Below, piece after piece: positions 43,541 through 55,356 of a DNA stretch of 64,000 nt. Positions within the stretch are counted from its first letter, which is position 1, and each line of letters starts with the position of its first letter. This DNA is from Chondrus crispus. Taxonomy: Eukaryota > Rhodophyta > Florideophyceae > Gigartinales > Gigartinaceae. The notes beneath the pieces were generated by a model. It did not search any database. It was not told where the DNA came from and saw nothing but the letters and a program-made list of their open reading frames with translations. Where the stretch lies: positions 186,001 to 250,000 of the forward strand of contig NW_005178992.1 of assembly GCF_000350225.1 (NCBI RefSeq), given 5' to 3'. A program made the translations under genes and the position numbers.

Positions 43541-44382
43541 CAAAGGCAATGTTTTTACATGGAAAACATTAATATTATTGTCCAAGGACAGTAGTTAGAT
43601 TGCAATAATAACAGTACTATTGTATGTGTTGCGGTAATACATTTAGACCTATGAAACATTCTCAATGTTGTCTATGAACGATACATCGTCACCTTTCTGA
43701 AACAACAGAATTTTTGTGTATGAACATTTCAAATATTGTTTAAAAGCGAGGAAATGACTTGAAATCACAAAATTAACGAGTCAAAAATGCGCAGTTGTGC
43801 AAGGGCTGTGAGTCACAATTTCTGTAACATTTGAAGATGTCCATGGTGCCGAGGGTAGAGAGCTGTTAAGCAGACACTTGTCAGAACTCTTGACAAGGTG
43901 GGATAACGCACGTTTTTCATCAGAACAAACTGATCACATCACAAATTCAACTCAAAGCCACACACCTAACCCGTGTGTACAGTTCATGCGTCGCCGATTT
44001 GCGGTCCTGTGTCCACCTCCTAACCTAGGACGCTCTCATTCAGAAATCTAGTTGATCGCAGGACGCTGGTGCCAATCCGCAGTATGGCCTTAAATAGCAG
44101 TTTCAGGATGTTGCAGACTCGCGCGTTGCTAAAAAATATTCGCCACCCGGGACGAAGGGGCTTATTTCTGCTAAAGAATGGCGTTTTACTGCATTGTTTA
44201 TCGCGTTTGTACGGATGTGTTCGACAACCCTATGAAGTCTTTGTGGCTGTCATATTTTGTAGACGTGACTATAACGAGGTGCATGACTAGATACTAATTT
44301 TTGCTTGACCTTATGTACCAAAGACGTGCGTCAAGTACTCATCTGTCACGAAAGAGCTGGTCTCGGCCACAGCCTGAAAGCC
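43541..44382. other. AT-rich spacer in the duplicated segment (also 57626-58467)
   Basis: No gene was seen. Near 43.53-43.70 kb the word ACATTGTC/CAATGTTT and its complements recur, giving short inverted repeats. Confidence 0.4.
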
Positions 44383-44649
44383 TCATATAATGAAGTACGG
44401 GGGTTGTACTCCGAGAGACCCGCACACGTGTTCAGAAACACATGTAGCTCTGCCCCACGCTCGACTGGATGGTTGGAGCATGGGACGCCACCGCATCGAG
44501 AATGTCTTCAGCTGTGGGAAAACAGTTTCCACAGCCTGCACCTCAGAAACCTCGCTTGGTGTGGCTGAAAGCCTCTCCGCGAACACATTCCTTACAGGAT
44601 CCACTGCTTGCAGCCATGATTTTGAGAGAGGGTGATTGTACGACATGCT

Positions 44650-45293
44650 TCACAGATCAAACTCTCGGCTCATTCGGACAAGGGCATCCACAGTGTCATT
44701 TCGACGCACGTATGGCACACATTTTCCAACCAACATCGCCGCCGCTGAATTCTCATCAATCTCATCTGCAATATACAACTCCAGAAGACGAATGGCTTCA
44801 TGCACCGTTACCTCTTTTCCTCCTGCTTTCCTACTTCGCACAAAAGTTTTCATATCCGCGACAGATTCTCTGCCCATAACTGTCCATAACTATTTGCATG
44901 AGGGGAAGTTATCTTCTCGAGCTGGGTGCAAGCAGCAAGACAATTCGATTCTTGGAACGATGGCTTGAACTAAACAGTACCAGACAAGGAATGAACAGCG
45001 CGGGCCAAGTTCTCATACTCTTCCAATGTACAGTCTACCTCAGATCGAATGCTTCCCGTAGAGCTTTCTTCGAAATGTGAGTCCTCCTCTGTGTCGCTTT
45101 GTCGCGGTCTAAAGTTAGGCACCCGCTTGTGGATGAGTACCAATGTTTTCTGTCTCAAAGTATTTAGGAGACGTGCACATTGCCGTTCTGCTGTTGATCC
45201 GGACCCGATCCGAGAAAAGAATTGAACCTGCGCCACAACCATGCGCTCGATTTCTTCAACTCGAGATAAAAGCGTAGCAACTGTCCCCTCCAC
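44650..45293 (-). CDS. Uncharacterised ORFs in the duplicated segment (also 58735-59378)
   Basis: Two minus-strand ORFs have protein-like composition. One of 107 codons (45293-44970) begins MEGTVATLLSRVEEIERMV and continues with a helical, charged stretch. One of 75 codons (44877-44650) contains EAIRLLELYIADEID. They may be exons or remnants of one gene. No domain is recognised, and both are identical in the two copies. Confidence 0.3.
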
Positions 45294-45407
45294 GCTATAA
45301 ATTCATGAGTTTTCTCCCGCCTCCGCATTAAAAGCATCATTCCCGCTCTGACGGGAAATATGTTGGAAATCTTCGACCACATGCTAAGCTCCAAGCCTGA
45401 CAGATAT

Positions 45408-45660
45408 TACACGTGTACGTCGACGAAACCTAAAATGCTTGCAAGAGCATTCTCAGGATGTTTGGTCTTCAAGGTGGACACGTGTCATAGTTGTACACGG
45501 TTGCACTTTCCTATCATTTCCGAGCATGTTTCAATTTTGGTGTTGACACGTGTAAGTTATGTACCTCGTGGCACTCTACAGTACATTCTGAACTTGTTTC
45601 ATTTTTCTCGATTTGACACGTGTGTGACACGTATGACGTATGTGCCACAGTGGTTATTAA
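45408..45660. repeat. Degenerate tandem repeat of about 69 bp with CACGTGT motifs
   Basis: GACACGTGT or TACACGTGT starts each unit at about 45408, 45477, 45545 and 45615. The units share further text such as GCATGTTTCA and TTGTTTCATTTT. It lies in the presumed U3 of the Copia 5' LTR and could be a transcription-factor binding array, since CACGTG is the plant G-box. Confidence 0.65.
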
Positions 45661-45741
45661 CCGTAGTGTAAAATCTGTAATCTACAGTACAGTACATTCA
45701 GATATTATTGACTCTCAAACGGTCACAAATTATTAGCAAGA

Positions 45742-45965
45742 GAGAGTGCAAGAAGGAGAGTCATTTGATTATCAACGGAGAGTGCAAGAAGGAGAGTCAT
45801 TTGATTATCAACGGAGAGTGGAAGTAGGAGAGTCACTTGATTATCAACCGAGAGTGCAAGAAGGAAAGTCATTTGATTATCAACCGAGAGTGGAAGTAGG
45901 AGAGTCACTTGATTATCAACCGAGAGTGCAACAGGGAGAGTCACTTGATTATCAACCAGTGCAGT
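45742..45965. repeat. 36 bp minisatellite, six units
   Basis: The unit GAGAGTGCAAGAAGGAGAGT followed by CATTTGATTATCAACG repeats six times with small changes, then tails off. Each unit contains the near-palindrome TTGATTATCAA. It is open in more than one frame, but this follows from the repeat length and does not suggest coding. Confidence 0.92.
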
Positions 45966-46017
45966 AAGGAGAGTCACGTGACCAGCCCTAATGGCTCGCA
46001 TTGTATGTAGTTCGAAG

Positions 46018-46026
46018 AGTATAAGT
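46018..46026 (+). promoter_or_regulatory. Possible TATA box of the Copia 5' LTR
   Basis: AGTATAAGTA follows the 36 bp repeat array and precedes about 1.3 kb of leader before gag. The position is suitable for an LTR promoter, but there is no direct evidence. Confidence 0.35.
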
Positions 46027-46349
46027 AGCGCCAATAGTTGGCGACCAAGAGTAAAATGGCATCAACTTCTTTTCCCGTCAACCACCAGCAACCTTCAACC
46101 ATCCTTCTTCCCTCTGCCCCGCTGACCTTTCTATATGTTATGGGCCCAGTTCAACGCTGATCGTCGTCTTCGTTTTGGTTCAAGTTCGAGTTTCGCCGTC
46201 GTTCAAGTATCAGTTTGTTCAGCTCGTCAAGCAGAAGAAGAAGGTATCAGTTTCAGTCTCCGCTTTCGAGTTCGGGTTTTCAGTTTTTTCAGTTTTCGCC
46301 GTCGTTTCAGCACCGTTTCAGCCGATTTTTCAGTTTGGTGGTCCGTCAG

Positions 46350-46607
46350 TTCCCAGTTTTTGGAAATCAACTTTGTGGTCTTGCAGCTTTGTCGTGGCAG
46401 TCGTTGTGTGAGCTGTGGGTGAGCCTTCCGCTTGTCGGGAGGAAGAAAGTCCCTAGTGGCCAACGCACTGCCAAATCCTCAGTGGTCCGTCAGTTCTCAG
46501 TTTTTTGCTTTGTCGTGGCAGTCGTTGTGTGAGCTGTGGGTGAGCCTTCCGCTAGTCGGGAGGAAGAAAGTCCCTAGTGGCCAACGCACTGCCAAATCCT
46601 CAGTGGA
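46350..46607. repeat. Two-copy tandem repeat, period about 121 bp
   Basis: GTCGTGGCAGTCGTTGTGTG and the next 80 bp, through CCAAATCCTCAGTGG, occur from 46391 and again from 46512. They differ by one base in the compared part. The repeat is in the Copia leader or U5. Confidence 0.9.
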
Positions 46608-49600
46608 ACATACCCTCGCTCTTGGTGAAAGGCTGGTGCCATTGGAAATCTGACTTGAGCGAGGGTCCGACCAAGAATCGTCGAGAGACGAATTACTGAT
46701 CCTCGGGGAGGATCACAGTGTACTGGTCTAGTCGATCCGCACTCTGCCTTCGGGAGGTGCGTCGGCGGTGTGGGTAACGCTCTCGGTATTAGCCCTATAG
46801 GTACGACTTCGGTCCCCTGGGTGAAGAGAATACGTGCCTAAACACTGAACCTCTCACTATACGTGTATAAGGTCGCGTACCTTGATTAAGTTCGCACGGA
46901 AGAGGGTGACCCAAGGAGTGACTGTGAACAAATCACACGAGTACGACGAAGGCAGTTTCATTCTTGTGTTGTGGGAGACCCTCTGAGGCAGTACCGTATC
47001 AAGTTTGGACAAGCCGATTTAGGTTGCAGGGACCGTTCGCGGTAGTAACCAAAAGTCCTGGTTCGTCTACAGGCAAAGTTGTTGTGCTTACTCGTGGCAC
47101 GTTTGATTTAGTTCACAGTCGAAAGACCCGCACTGGCCGACATATAGGGGTAGCGCCCTAAGGCATTTTTAAGAAGAATACGCTTGTTCCACTCCGCCGG
47201 GAACAAGCACCAAGAACGTTTCCGAGTAATCGCTACAAACTTCCTATACGGGTGGGCTTGCCATTGTGTTGACTATCGGTTAACGGCTTGGGATCCCGGG
47301 ACGGAAGACCTTGTATACTCGAAGGGTACATCCATTCGGCGAAATGGATGACCAAAGCTCTGGATCGGTCAGAATCGAGAAGCTGACCGCATCTAACTTT
47401 TACATCTGGAAGCAGAAAATCGAGCTACTGCTTGCTCTCCGAGATGTCGATCAATACGTTTTTGATGATATATCGGAAAATGCGACCTCAGATGATCGCA
47501 GGAAGTGGATTCGTGGTGATGCGAAAGCAAAGGCAGTCATCGGACTCACGCTTTCTGATGACTACTTGCAACATGTGCGAGGGTGTAGCAGCGCGAAAGA
47601 GACATGGGAGGCGATTCTGAATGTGTTTGAGCGTCACACTTTGCTCAACAAACTTTCCGCCCGTCGCGACTTTTACACTGTTTCCATGCTCCCATCCGAG
47701 AAAGTGCTCGTGTTCATCAATCGTGTGAAGCAAGTTGCTGCCAGATTGCAGTCAATGAGTGTTGAGATTGACGATAAAGAAATTGCAATGGCTGTGTTGA
47801 ATGGCTTGCCTCCACGATTCGATAACTTGATTGTTGCACTTGACGCACTTGGCAATGAGGATAAAGTGTTTGGACTCGATTTTGTGAAGAGTCGTCTGCT
47901 GCAAGAAGAGCAACGAGAAAGCATGAAGACCGCTTCTGCTTCATCATCACATCCACCTGCACTTGTCAATCGTATGCCTATTCGACGTGATATGAGATGT
48001 ACGAACTGTAATCGACATGGACACACCGCAGCACGTTGCTGGGGCAAGGATGTGAATGGGCGCCGACCAGCACCGCCAGACGGGTTCCGGTCCCGCAACC
48101 CCGGCATGAAGCCAAGTGCATTCGTATCTCGAGATGAAACTTCTACTGCTGCCTTTGCTGAAAGCGACTTTACATGCCTGCTTTCGACTTCTTCTCCCGA
48201 AAAGAAGGCAGTGAACGCAGGGTCATGGCTTGTGGATTCCGGTTGCAGTGCCCCCATTACATTTGATCGCTCTTTGTTCGTTACTTATGAACAGATGCAA
48301 TCTGGATCAGTCGAGATGGGCACGAAGGCTAGAGCCAATGTCGCTGGTCGTGGTGAGGTAGAATTCTTGTTGAACGTCAATGGTAGTCCACATCCTTGCA
48401 AATTGTCCAACGTTTTGCATGTCCCTGATTTCGGATACTCGCTTCTGTCTGTTAGCCAAATCGTTTCAAAGGGCTTGCAAGTGTCATTTGAAAAAGACAA
48501 ATGCATCGTTACTGCAGGACCAACTCTAGTTGCCACAGCTAGTCAAGTTGGGGATTTATTCATACTTGATGTCATGAATGAAACTTTCTCTGCTCATGTA
48601 GTTACCTTGCAGACGCTACATGAACGAATGGCCCATGTTAACGTACAAGGAATCGCATCAATGATTCACAATAATGTGGTAAGTGGCATCAATGTTCGTC
48701 AAAGCGATGTGATCAGAGCAATGAATCGAAAGTCTGACAATCACTCTCTCGTTTGTCCTGCGTGTGTGTTCGGCAAAGCAACGCGATCAGTAATCCCGAA
48801 ACAGCGATCATCGTCTCGAGCACAGAACTGTCTTGACTTGGTACATTCCGACGTTTGCGGTCCGCTCGAAGTACAGTCCATTGGTGGTTCGAGATACTTC
48901 ATTACATTTGTAGATGATCACTCGAACTGGGTTGTTGTGTACACGATGCGAAATAAATCTGAGGCCTTTGCAAAATACAAGTTGTATGAACAGTTTGCCC
49001 AAACGCACACTGGTCGCAAAGTGAAGGTGCTTCGCACTGATCGAGGGGGAGAGTACTTGTCGACAGAATTCAAGTCATATTTGGATTCAAACGGTACACA
49101 GCACCAGCTTACCACTGCCTACACACCTGAACAAAACGGTGTTGCTGAACGTTTAAATCGAACCTTGATTGATCTTGTCCGTTCCATGCTTTCTCATAAA
49201 CAGGTCAGTAAACAATTCTGGGCAGAGGCTCTTGCCACTGCAGTATATGTACGCAATCGGGTTACTTCACGGGCTTTGCCAGTTAACACGACTCCCCATC
49301 ACATTTGGATGAAGTCAACTCCAAATGTTGGCCATTTGCGAGTATTTGGGTCAAAGTGTTGGTATACATTACCGAAATTAGAGCTCCGTAAGCTTGACTT
49401 GCGAGCGCGTGAAGCGATGTTTCTCGGTTATTCGCAATGCAGTAAAGCATACAAACTTTGGGACGGAGAGTTGAGTAAAGTTGTTGTTTCACGAGATGCC
49501 AAGTTTGATGAATCGACATGTAGGATGCATGACATTCCTGCACATGAAAAAGATTCAATCAGCTCTGGCGTTGGCGTTGTATTGCTCGGTGGCGACAATG

Positions 49601-51004
49601 AGAATGAAGCCGATACCCCAAATGCTAATGAGGTTGGGTCGGAAGAGGATGAAATTTCAGGGGAGGTTATTGAAAACGAGGACACTCACTCTGTAGGTGA
49701 GAATGATGAAGATGATGTATCACCTCCCGTCGAAACTCCGAATGTCACCCCTCCAACTCCGACTCCAGCTGTACGAAGATCGTCTCGAATCAGTAGACCT
49801 CCCGGATCATGGTGGAGGAGCAACTTTGCAGCTGCTCCTCTTTCACATGCGCATGTCGCTATTGAAGGTCCCAAGACTTTCAAACAAGCAACCCACGGTC
49901 CTAGAGCTGCATTCTGGCAAACCGGCATTGACAAAGAACTTGCATCACAGACTAAGAATCAGACCTCGAAACTTGTTCCTCGATCTGAGGCGTCAAACAT
50001 CTTGACATCTCGATGGGTTTTCAATGTCAAGCAGCTGCCTGATGCAAATGGCAATATAGTTGAGAGTGCAAAAGCCAGACTTGTTGCCCGTGGATTCCAG
50101 CAAGTGCAGGGTCTTGACTATACTGAGACATATGCCCCTGTCATAAAGTTTACGACTATTCGTCTACTTCTTGCCTTAGTTGCTCATTACGACCTTGAAC
50201 TTCATCAGATGGATGTCGTGACTGCGTTTTTGAACGGCGACTTGGATGAAGACATCTACATGGAGCAACCCGAAGGCTGCGTTGACAAAAGCAAAGTGAT
50301 CATGTGTGTAAACTTTTGAAAGCACTTTACGGTCTTAAACAAGCACCTCGTCAATGGCATACCAAAGTGGATGATTTCTTACTCGGTGAATTGGGATTTG
50401 AGACTTCACGTAGTGATCCGTGCCTCTACATTAAACGCATTGGTAACACTATCATGCTAATTGCACTTTATGTCGATGACTTGTTACTCGCTGGTAGTGA
50501 TATCCATGCCATCAAATGGATGAAGGGGGAGCTTAACAAACGGTTTGAGATGAAAGACCTTAGTGAGGCAAAAGTCTGCATTGGTCTTGAGATTCAAAGA
50601 GATCGCACTATCAAGACATTGAGTCTCACTCAAACTAAGTATGCATTAAATGTGCTTGACCGTTTTAAAATGTCGACTTGTAACCCTTCTCTGACTCCAA
50701 TGGAACAAGGTCGCAAAACCACGAATTCTATCGAAAACGACTCCGAAACAAAGGCACCGTATCGTGAGGCAGTCGGTTGCCTTATGTACTTGATGGTTGG
50801 CACTCGTCCAGACTTGGCATACGCCATTGGAAAGCTTTCCCAACATTCTGGAAAATATCGCCCTTTTGTGAGAAGTATCTCACAATTACAGTTCACTAAC
50901 ACAAACCAGCGTCTGATAGAACAACTGCTCTTTTCATAGAGAAACCTCAGTTCTCACTACTCTACTTGTTGAAATAGTAAGCGCGCCTAAGGGAACACCA
51001 AGAA

Positions 51005-51152
51005 GCCAGCCCCTGTGGCGTAGTGGTTAACGAAATTTTCCGGCAAATTTTTCAGACCTCGATTTTACCGTCAAAGGAGCCAGCGCCAGTGGCTTAGTGG
51101 TTAACGAGTTGTTGCGGCATACTTTTCAGACCTCACTTCTACCATCATCCTT
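51005..51152 (+). repeat. tRNA-like tandem dimer (right copy)
   Basis: This is identical to the dimer at 36920-37067, carried along by the 8.6 kb duplication. Confidence 0.45.
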
Positions 51153-51441
51153 CCCATTTCATCTATACCAAGTATTTCTTTCCTTCCGCCCCATTTCAAT
51201 AATGAATCCCTTCCATGCTGTTCAGGCCCTTTCTTACATGACTAATAGACACTTTAATCATACCATCAATCATATTGATGACGAAGTCTTCTTCAACGAC
51301 GGCGAAAACGATTCTAATTGCCACATTTATGACACTTTCTACAACGACGAAGGTCGCGATCAATTACGGCTATGTGCAACTTTGATTCAACCCAATTCTT
51401 TGATACCTGATCCATGATAGAAGACTACGTATAAAAACTGG

Positions 51442-51499
51442 AATGTTGGCAGAAGTAAACGATCACAGTATACTGTGATCGTTTACTTCTGCCAACATT
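51442..51499. repeat. 58 bp perfect palindrome (right copy)
   Basis: This is the same palindrome in the second copy of the duplicated segment, with no change. Confidence 0.95.
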
Positions 51500-51674
51500 T
51501 CACATCTAGCACATCCTCAGCCTTGTATACAAAGCTGAGGAGGAGCTGTTTATGACACCGATTAAACTGAAGCATGGGCGGCATGGAACTTTACAGTTTG
51601 TTTACTTTCTGTTAAATGTTCCACATTCGAACGTGTCATCACTGGATTTCTGCGTATGATATCGGAGTATATTT

Positions 51675-52435
51675 ATGATTTACGTGTGGCACGTGCGGAA
51701 AAAACCGACATTGTCCAAGTGTCGTCTCGAACACCGGCCATTCCCTAATGTTAAGTACACAAGATTTGCTGTTGAATTTACATTCCAGCAGAGCAACAGT
51801 CCAAGTGGAAGCGTGGCGGAGGAAAAACGTTACTCCTCAGATACGTACAAGCTGCATGGACACAAAGTAGAGGTGTCTGTAATACCTTCGGGACTTGCTA
51901 TTGGATTCACGGAGCAATATCCAGGCTTCATGTCGGATCTGGACATTTTCGCCAAAACAGGCCATTTCATGCACGGGTATCTAAAAAAGGAGTGCGAGCT
52001 TTCCGATACACAGATGAAGGACTACTAATTGGATTTCAGGATGATTAGTGGGCCATACTGGCAGACAAGGAATATTAAGGGGCAGCGGAAGATATGCGTG
52101 TGATGTCCCCGCGGTATACTCCAGCACGTGCGACACTGTCATTAGAGAATGTGGACTACAATCCGTAAGTATCCGCAGACCGTGCCACTGTTCGGAACTA
52201 CTTTGGACGAATGTGCAGTTGATGGACTGTATTTTCATACAAGTTTCACTGCGGAGAAGGATTGTACGGACACGTCTTCAAAGCGTGCTTCGCGTTGACT
52301 TATGCAAGTATAGGGCTCGTCTTGTTAGGTTTGAGTACGGGCAGGGCAGTACTGGTGTCAAAAACCCGCCTTGGCGTGATATAAACAAATCACACGCCGA
52401 AGAGGCGTCGTGTACAGTTTGGAAGCACGCAAAAT
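51675..52435 (+). pseudogene. DDE_Tnp_4-type transposase relic (right copy)
   Basis: Second copy of the relic at 37590-38350. It differs at several bases, including synonymous and non-coding positions. Confidence 0.65.
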
Positions 52436-52860
52436 CGCCGTGATCACATGTCAAGTGGCTCGCGTCGTGCGGTGTTCGATGACAATGACACGGAGTGGGT
52501 AGCTGCTGGTTGCGCTTCTCTTTTGTTCTACGTGGTAGCATGTCCAGAGTACTCTTCGTTGTATGCATCGAGATGTCTTTGTTTTTATTCAATAAACTCG
52601 GATAAAGTACAGTACCGTGCATTTCCTAGTGAACTGCGAGTCTTCTGCATAGTTGTGAATTTGATGCGCGCGAACTGGTTTTCCACTGTACAAGCGCATC
52701 TAACGTCCAGTATTATTATTTCTATCTGATTTTGCACATTACAGCAATAATCGCTGTTTGACTTTAGTTCACTGTACAATATTGACTCCATCCAGAAGAC
52801 GCTGCATTTTTAAGAGACCGCTTTTGGCCAATTGTCGCTCAGAAGATCTGGTGGTAGTGC

Positions 52861-52889
52861 GTAGGAAAGGAGAACTACTCCTTTCCTAC
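52861..52889. repeat. Short perfect hairpin (right copy)
   Basis: Same hairpin as at 38776-38804, carried by the duplicated segment. Confidence 0.8.
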
Positions 52890-53188
52890 ACACCTTGCGA
52901 ACCACTTCTCGTTCACTTTCTCTACAATGCCTAGAAATGCTGCTTTGAGCAGTCTTTGTCAAAAGAAGGCCGGTTTATGCGGTGTGGTAGCTACACACTA
53001 GTGAAGAAAGTGGGGCTTTCCTTCTTTGCCCTGTTATTTTTCCCTGCTACCCGCGCATTTATACTACTACCACTTCCATGTTTTGTTGACGAACTTGTGA
53101 AACAGATGGGGGGGAACCGCCGCGTATTTATTTCGTATGCGTTCAGGACAGTACTATTTATTTCTTGACGTCTGACCAACCTGGTAAA

Positions 53189-55356
53189 TTATTTGGCACT
53201 CCCATCATTCTCTTCCTTGCCAAGTAATATTACTACCAAACTTTGACGTAAATATTCAAAGCGTGTCTGTGAAAACGCCTTCGTCATCACATCTGCAATC
53301 ATTATGGTTGTTGGGCAATGCTGTATACGTATTACTTTTCGCTCGACCAGCTTTTGTACAAAATGATACTGGATTTCAATGTGTTTTGTGTGTTTTTGTT
53401 TGTACGCCCAGCTTATAGTTCCTGTGTTGTCTTCGTAGATGACAGTTGGTTTCTCAGAACCATATCTTAAGTCAGGCAACATCTTACGCATGCATGTTGC
53501 TTCTTTCTCGCAGTCTGACAAAGCAATATATTCGGCTTCTGTTGATGAAAGTGCTGTGCATGTTTGTTTTCTGCTCATCCAACTGACTGTTCCAGAATGC
53601 AAACGAAAAACGATTCCACTTGTTGACTTTCCCCTGTCACTGTCACCACCCCAATCCGCGCCTGAAAATCCAAAAACATCCGGGATACATTCCTCAGCCC
53701 TTTTGTACAACAGCCCAAAATATACTGATCCCTGAATGTACCTCATAATTCTTTTAACATCAGTTCAGTCGGACTCGGATCGCGACGACAGTTTTCTCGA
53801 TACAGTCCCGACAGCATGTGCAATATCTGGCCCGGTCCGTGTGGATAGGTGTAGCAGACCACCAATAGCTTTCCGATAATTGTTTGAGAGAAGGGTTTCT
53901 CCGTATCCGTGCTATCTCTATTTCCCTTGTTCTTTTCAGGCTACATGAGCGTGCTGGTATGGTTGCACTTATCTATCGAGAAAGTTGCCAAAAGTTGCTT
54001 CAAATATTCTTGCTGTTCCAGAAATATCACTTTCGTGAGAAAATGAAACCTCACACCTAGAAATACAGTAACACGACCTAGATCTTTCACTTTGAATTCA
54101 GCCTTCAGCTCCTTCTTCACATTTATAATCAAGCTTTCACGCAATGCAACCAGAAGCATGTCATCAACATAGATGATTATCAATACGAATTTCCCGTTTT
54201 TGTTCCGTAGAACAAATATGCATTGGTCGCTTTTCAGCTGAATATACTTCAATCTTTTCATTGCAGCATTCCAATGTCTATTCCATATTCAGAGGCATTC
54301 TTCACTTCATAAATCGCCCTTAACAGCCTCAAGCATTCTCCCTTCTTTAGACCAACCCCGATGCCTTGTAGAGGGCGCATATATATATGATCTCAGACTC
54401 GTCCAGATTGCCAATCAAAAATGCCGTTTTGACGTCCATTTGATGAACATGGCCGTCCATTGCCGTGATTAAATTTAGCAACAATCTGAGAGAAGTGATG
54501 TCAATTATCGGTGAATAAGTATTCTCAACTTGCCTAGCCCTTCGCAAAAACACGAGCTTTAAAACATCCGAAGCGAGAATTAGTGTGGTATAACCCCAAA
54601 CGGAAATTCGGAAATTAGATTAGGGTTAGATCAGCGCCAGTAAGGCACGAGCCTTACAGCTACGCGCGCACACACGTGTCCTCCACGTGTACGGGACGCG
54701 TACTACACGTGGACTGTCAGCCCCGACGGCTGAAAGCGTTACAGTGTCGGCCGACCGGCACTACTGTAGAGTTATGATAGACTACAATGTACATTAAATA
54801 TGAGCGGACCGCCGGCGGTGGAGGACGACAAGCACGGACTTGTCAACGATCCTCCACCTTGGTCCGCCCGCTTACTTTTAGGTACTTCCGTCCGTTTTAC
54901 CTAGGAGTCGCACCGCGCGCAGGTTGAGGACGCGCGTAGCACGCCCACGAGCCGGCTCCGCCTTTGCCCGTCGGTACTGGATCATCACCCAGTACCGCTC
55001 CGGGGCGTCTAGGCGTAGAACCGCTCGCGCGTTCGCGCGTCCTCCCCGATCCCGCTCTACCACTGCTACCTCGAGCCCGTGTTCGGTACCGTGAGTGGGC
55101 CGTGCTTCTATCTTCCCGCCGATCGGGGTCTTTTCGAACTGTCAGTACTCACCCCCCTCGTCGTTGGGGGTGATTATACTACAATTACGACCTTCTTGAT
55201 GGTAAAAATTAGCTTCGAGTCAATTACATGAGTATCACGAGGAGAGACTTGAGCTTTCCATGTCTTGTTGTCTTGCAGTGCTTTGACTTCCGCATCAATT
55301 GCTTCTCTCCGATCCGCACCAGCAACCAACAGGGCGCCAATCGTTTGGCAAGTCAT
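53189..55356 (-). mobile_element. Copia fragment split by a solo LTR (right copy)
   Basis: This is the second copy of the fragment at 39104-41271, nearly identical, with the same nested LTR. Confidence 0.85.
54584..55183 (-). repeat. Solo LTR nested in the Copia fragment (right copy)
   Basis: This is the counterpart of 40499-41098, with four noticed substitutions and the same flanks, so it inserted before the 8.6 kb duplication. Confidence 0.85.

Larger units (their letters stand above)
36765..45353 (+). repeat. 8.6 kb duplicated segment, left copy
   Basis: Every base from GGAAAATATCGCCC to CGCTCTGACG recurs at 50850-59438 in the same orientation with a constant offset of 14085, so there are no indels. 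I noticed about 18 substitutions, all between about 37.48 and 43.15 kb. The ends show no TG/CA, no inverted repeats and no target duplication, so this is a segmental duplication rather than a single mobile element. It contains a tRNA-like dimer, a DDE_Tnp_4 relic, a Copia fragment, a solo LTR and a Gypsy fragment. Confidence 0.97.
45361..50849 (+). mobile_element. Copia-type LTR retrotransposon, well preserved, 3' end missing
   Basis: The coding region starts with gag at about 47.34 kb (MDDQSSGSVRIEKLT). It continues through a CCHC knuckle (CTNCNRHGHTAARC), protease (WLVDSGCSAPITF), integrase (zinc part near 48.6-48.8 kb, core with FVDDHSNWVV, LRTDRGGEYLS and EQNGVAERLN, to about 49.3 kb) and reverse transcriptase (about 49.9-50.85 kb, with SRWVFNVKQ, VVTAFLNGDLDEDIYM and LYVDDLLLAG). 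The order and motifs are classic Copia. It is much less decayed than the other retroelements here, with about one break in the visible coding part, so it is young. A probable 5' LTR starts at 45361 with TGTTGGAAATC. RNase H and the 3' LTR are absent because the element ends at the right-hand 8.6 kb block. Confidence 0.9.

Noticed and set aside
45742-45965. 12-residue repeat protein encoded by the minisatellite
   Set aside because: The 36 bp unit is open on both strands because its length is a multiple of three. There is no conserved coding signal and it sits in an LTR-like region.
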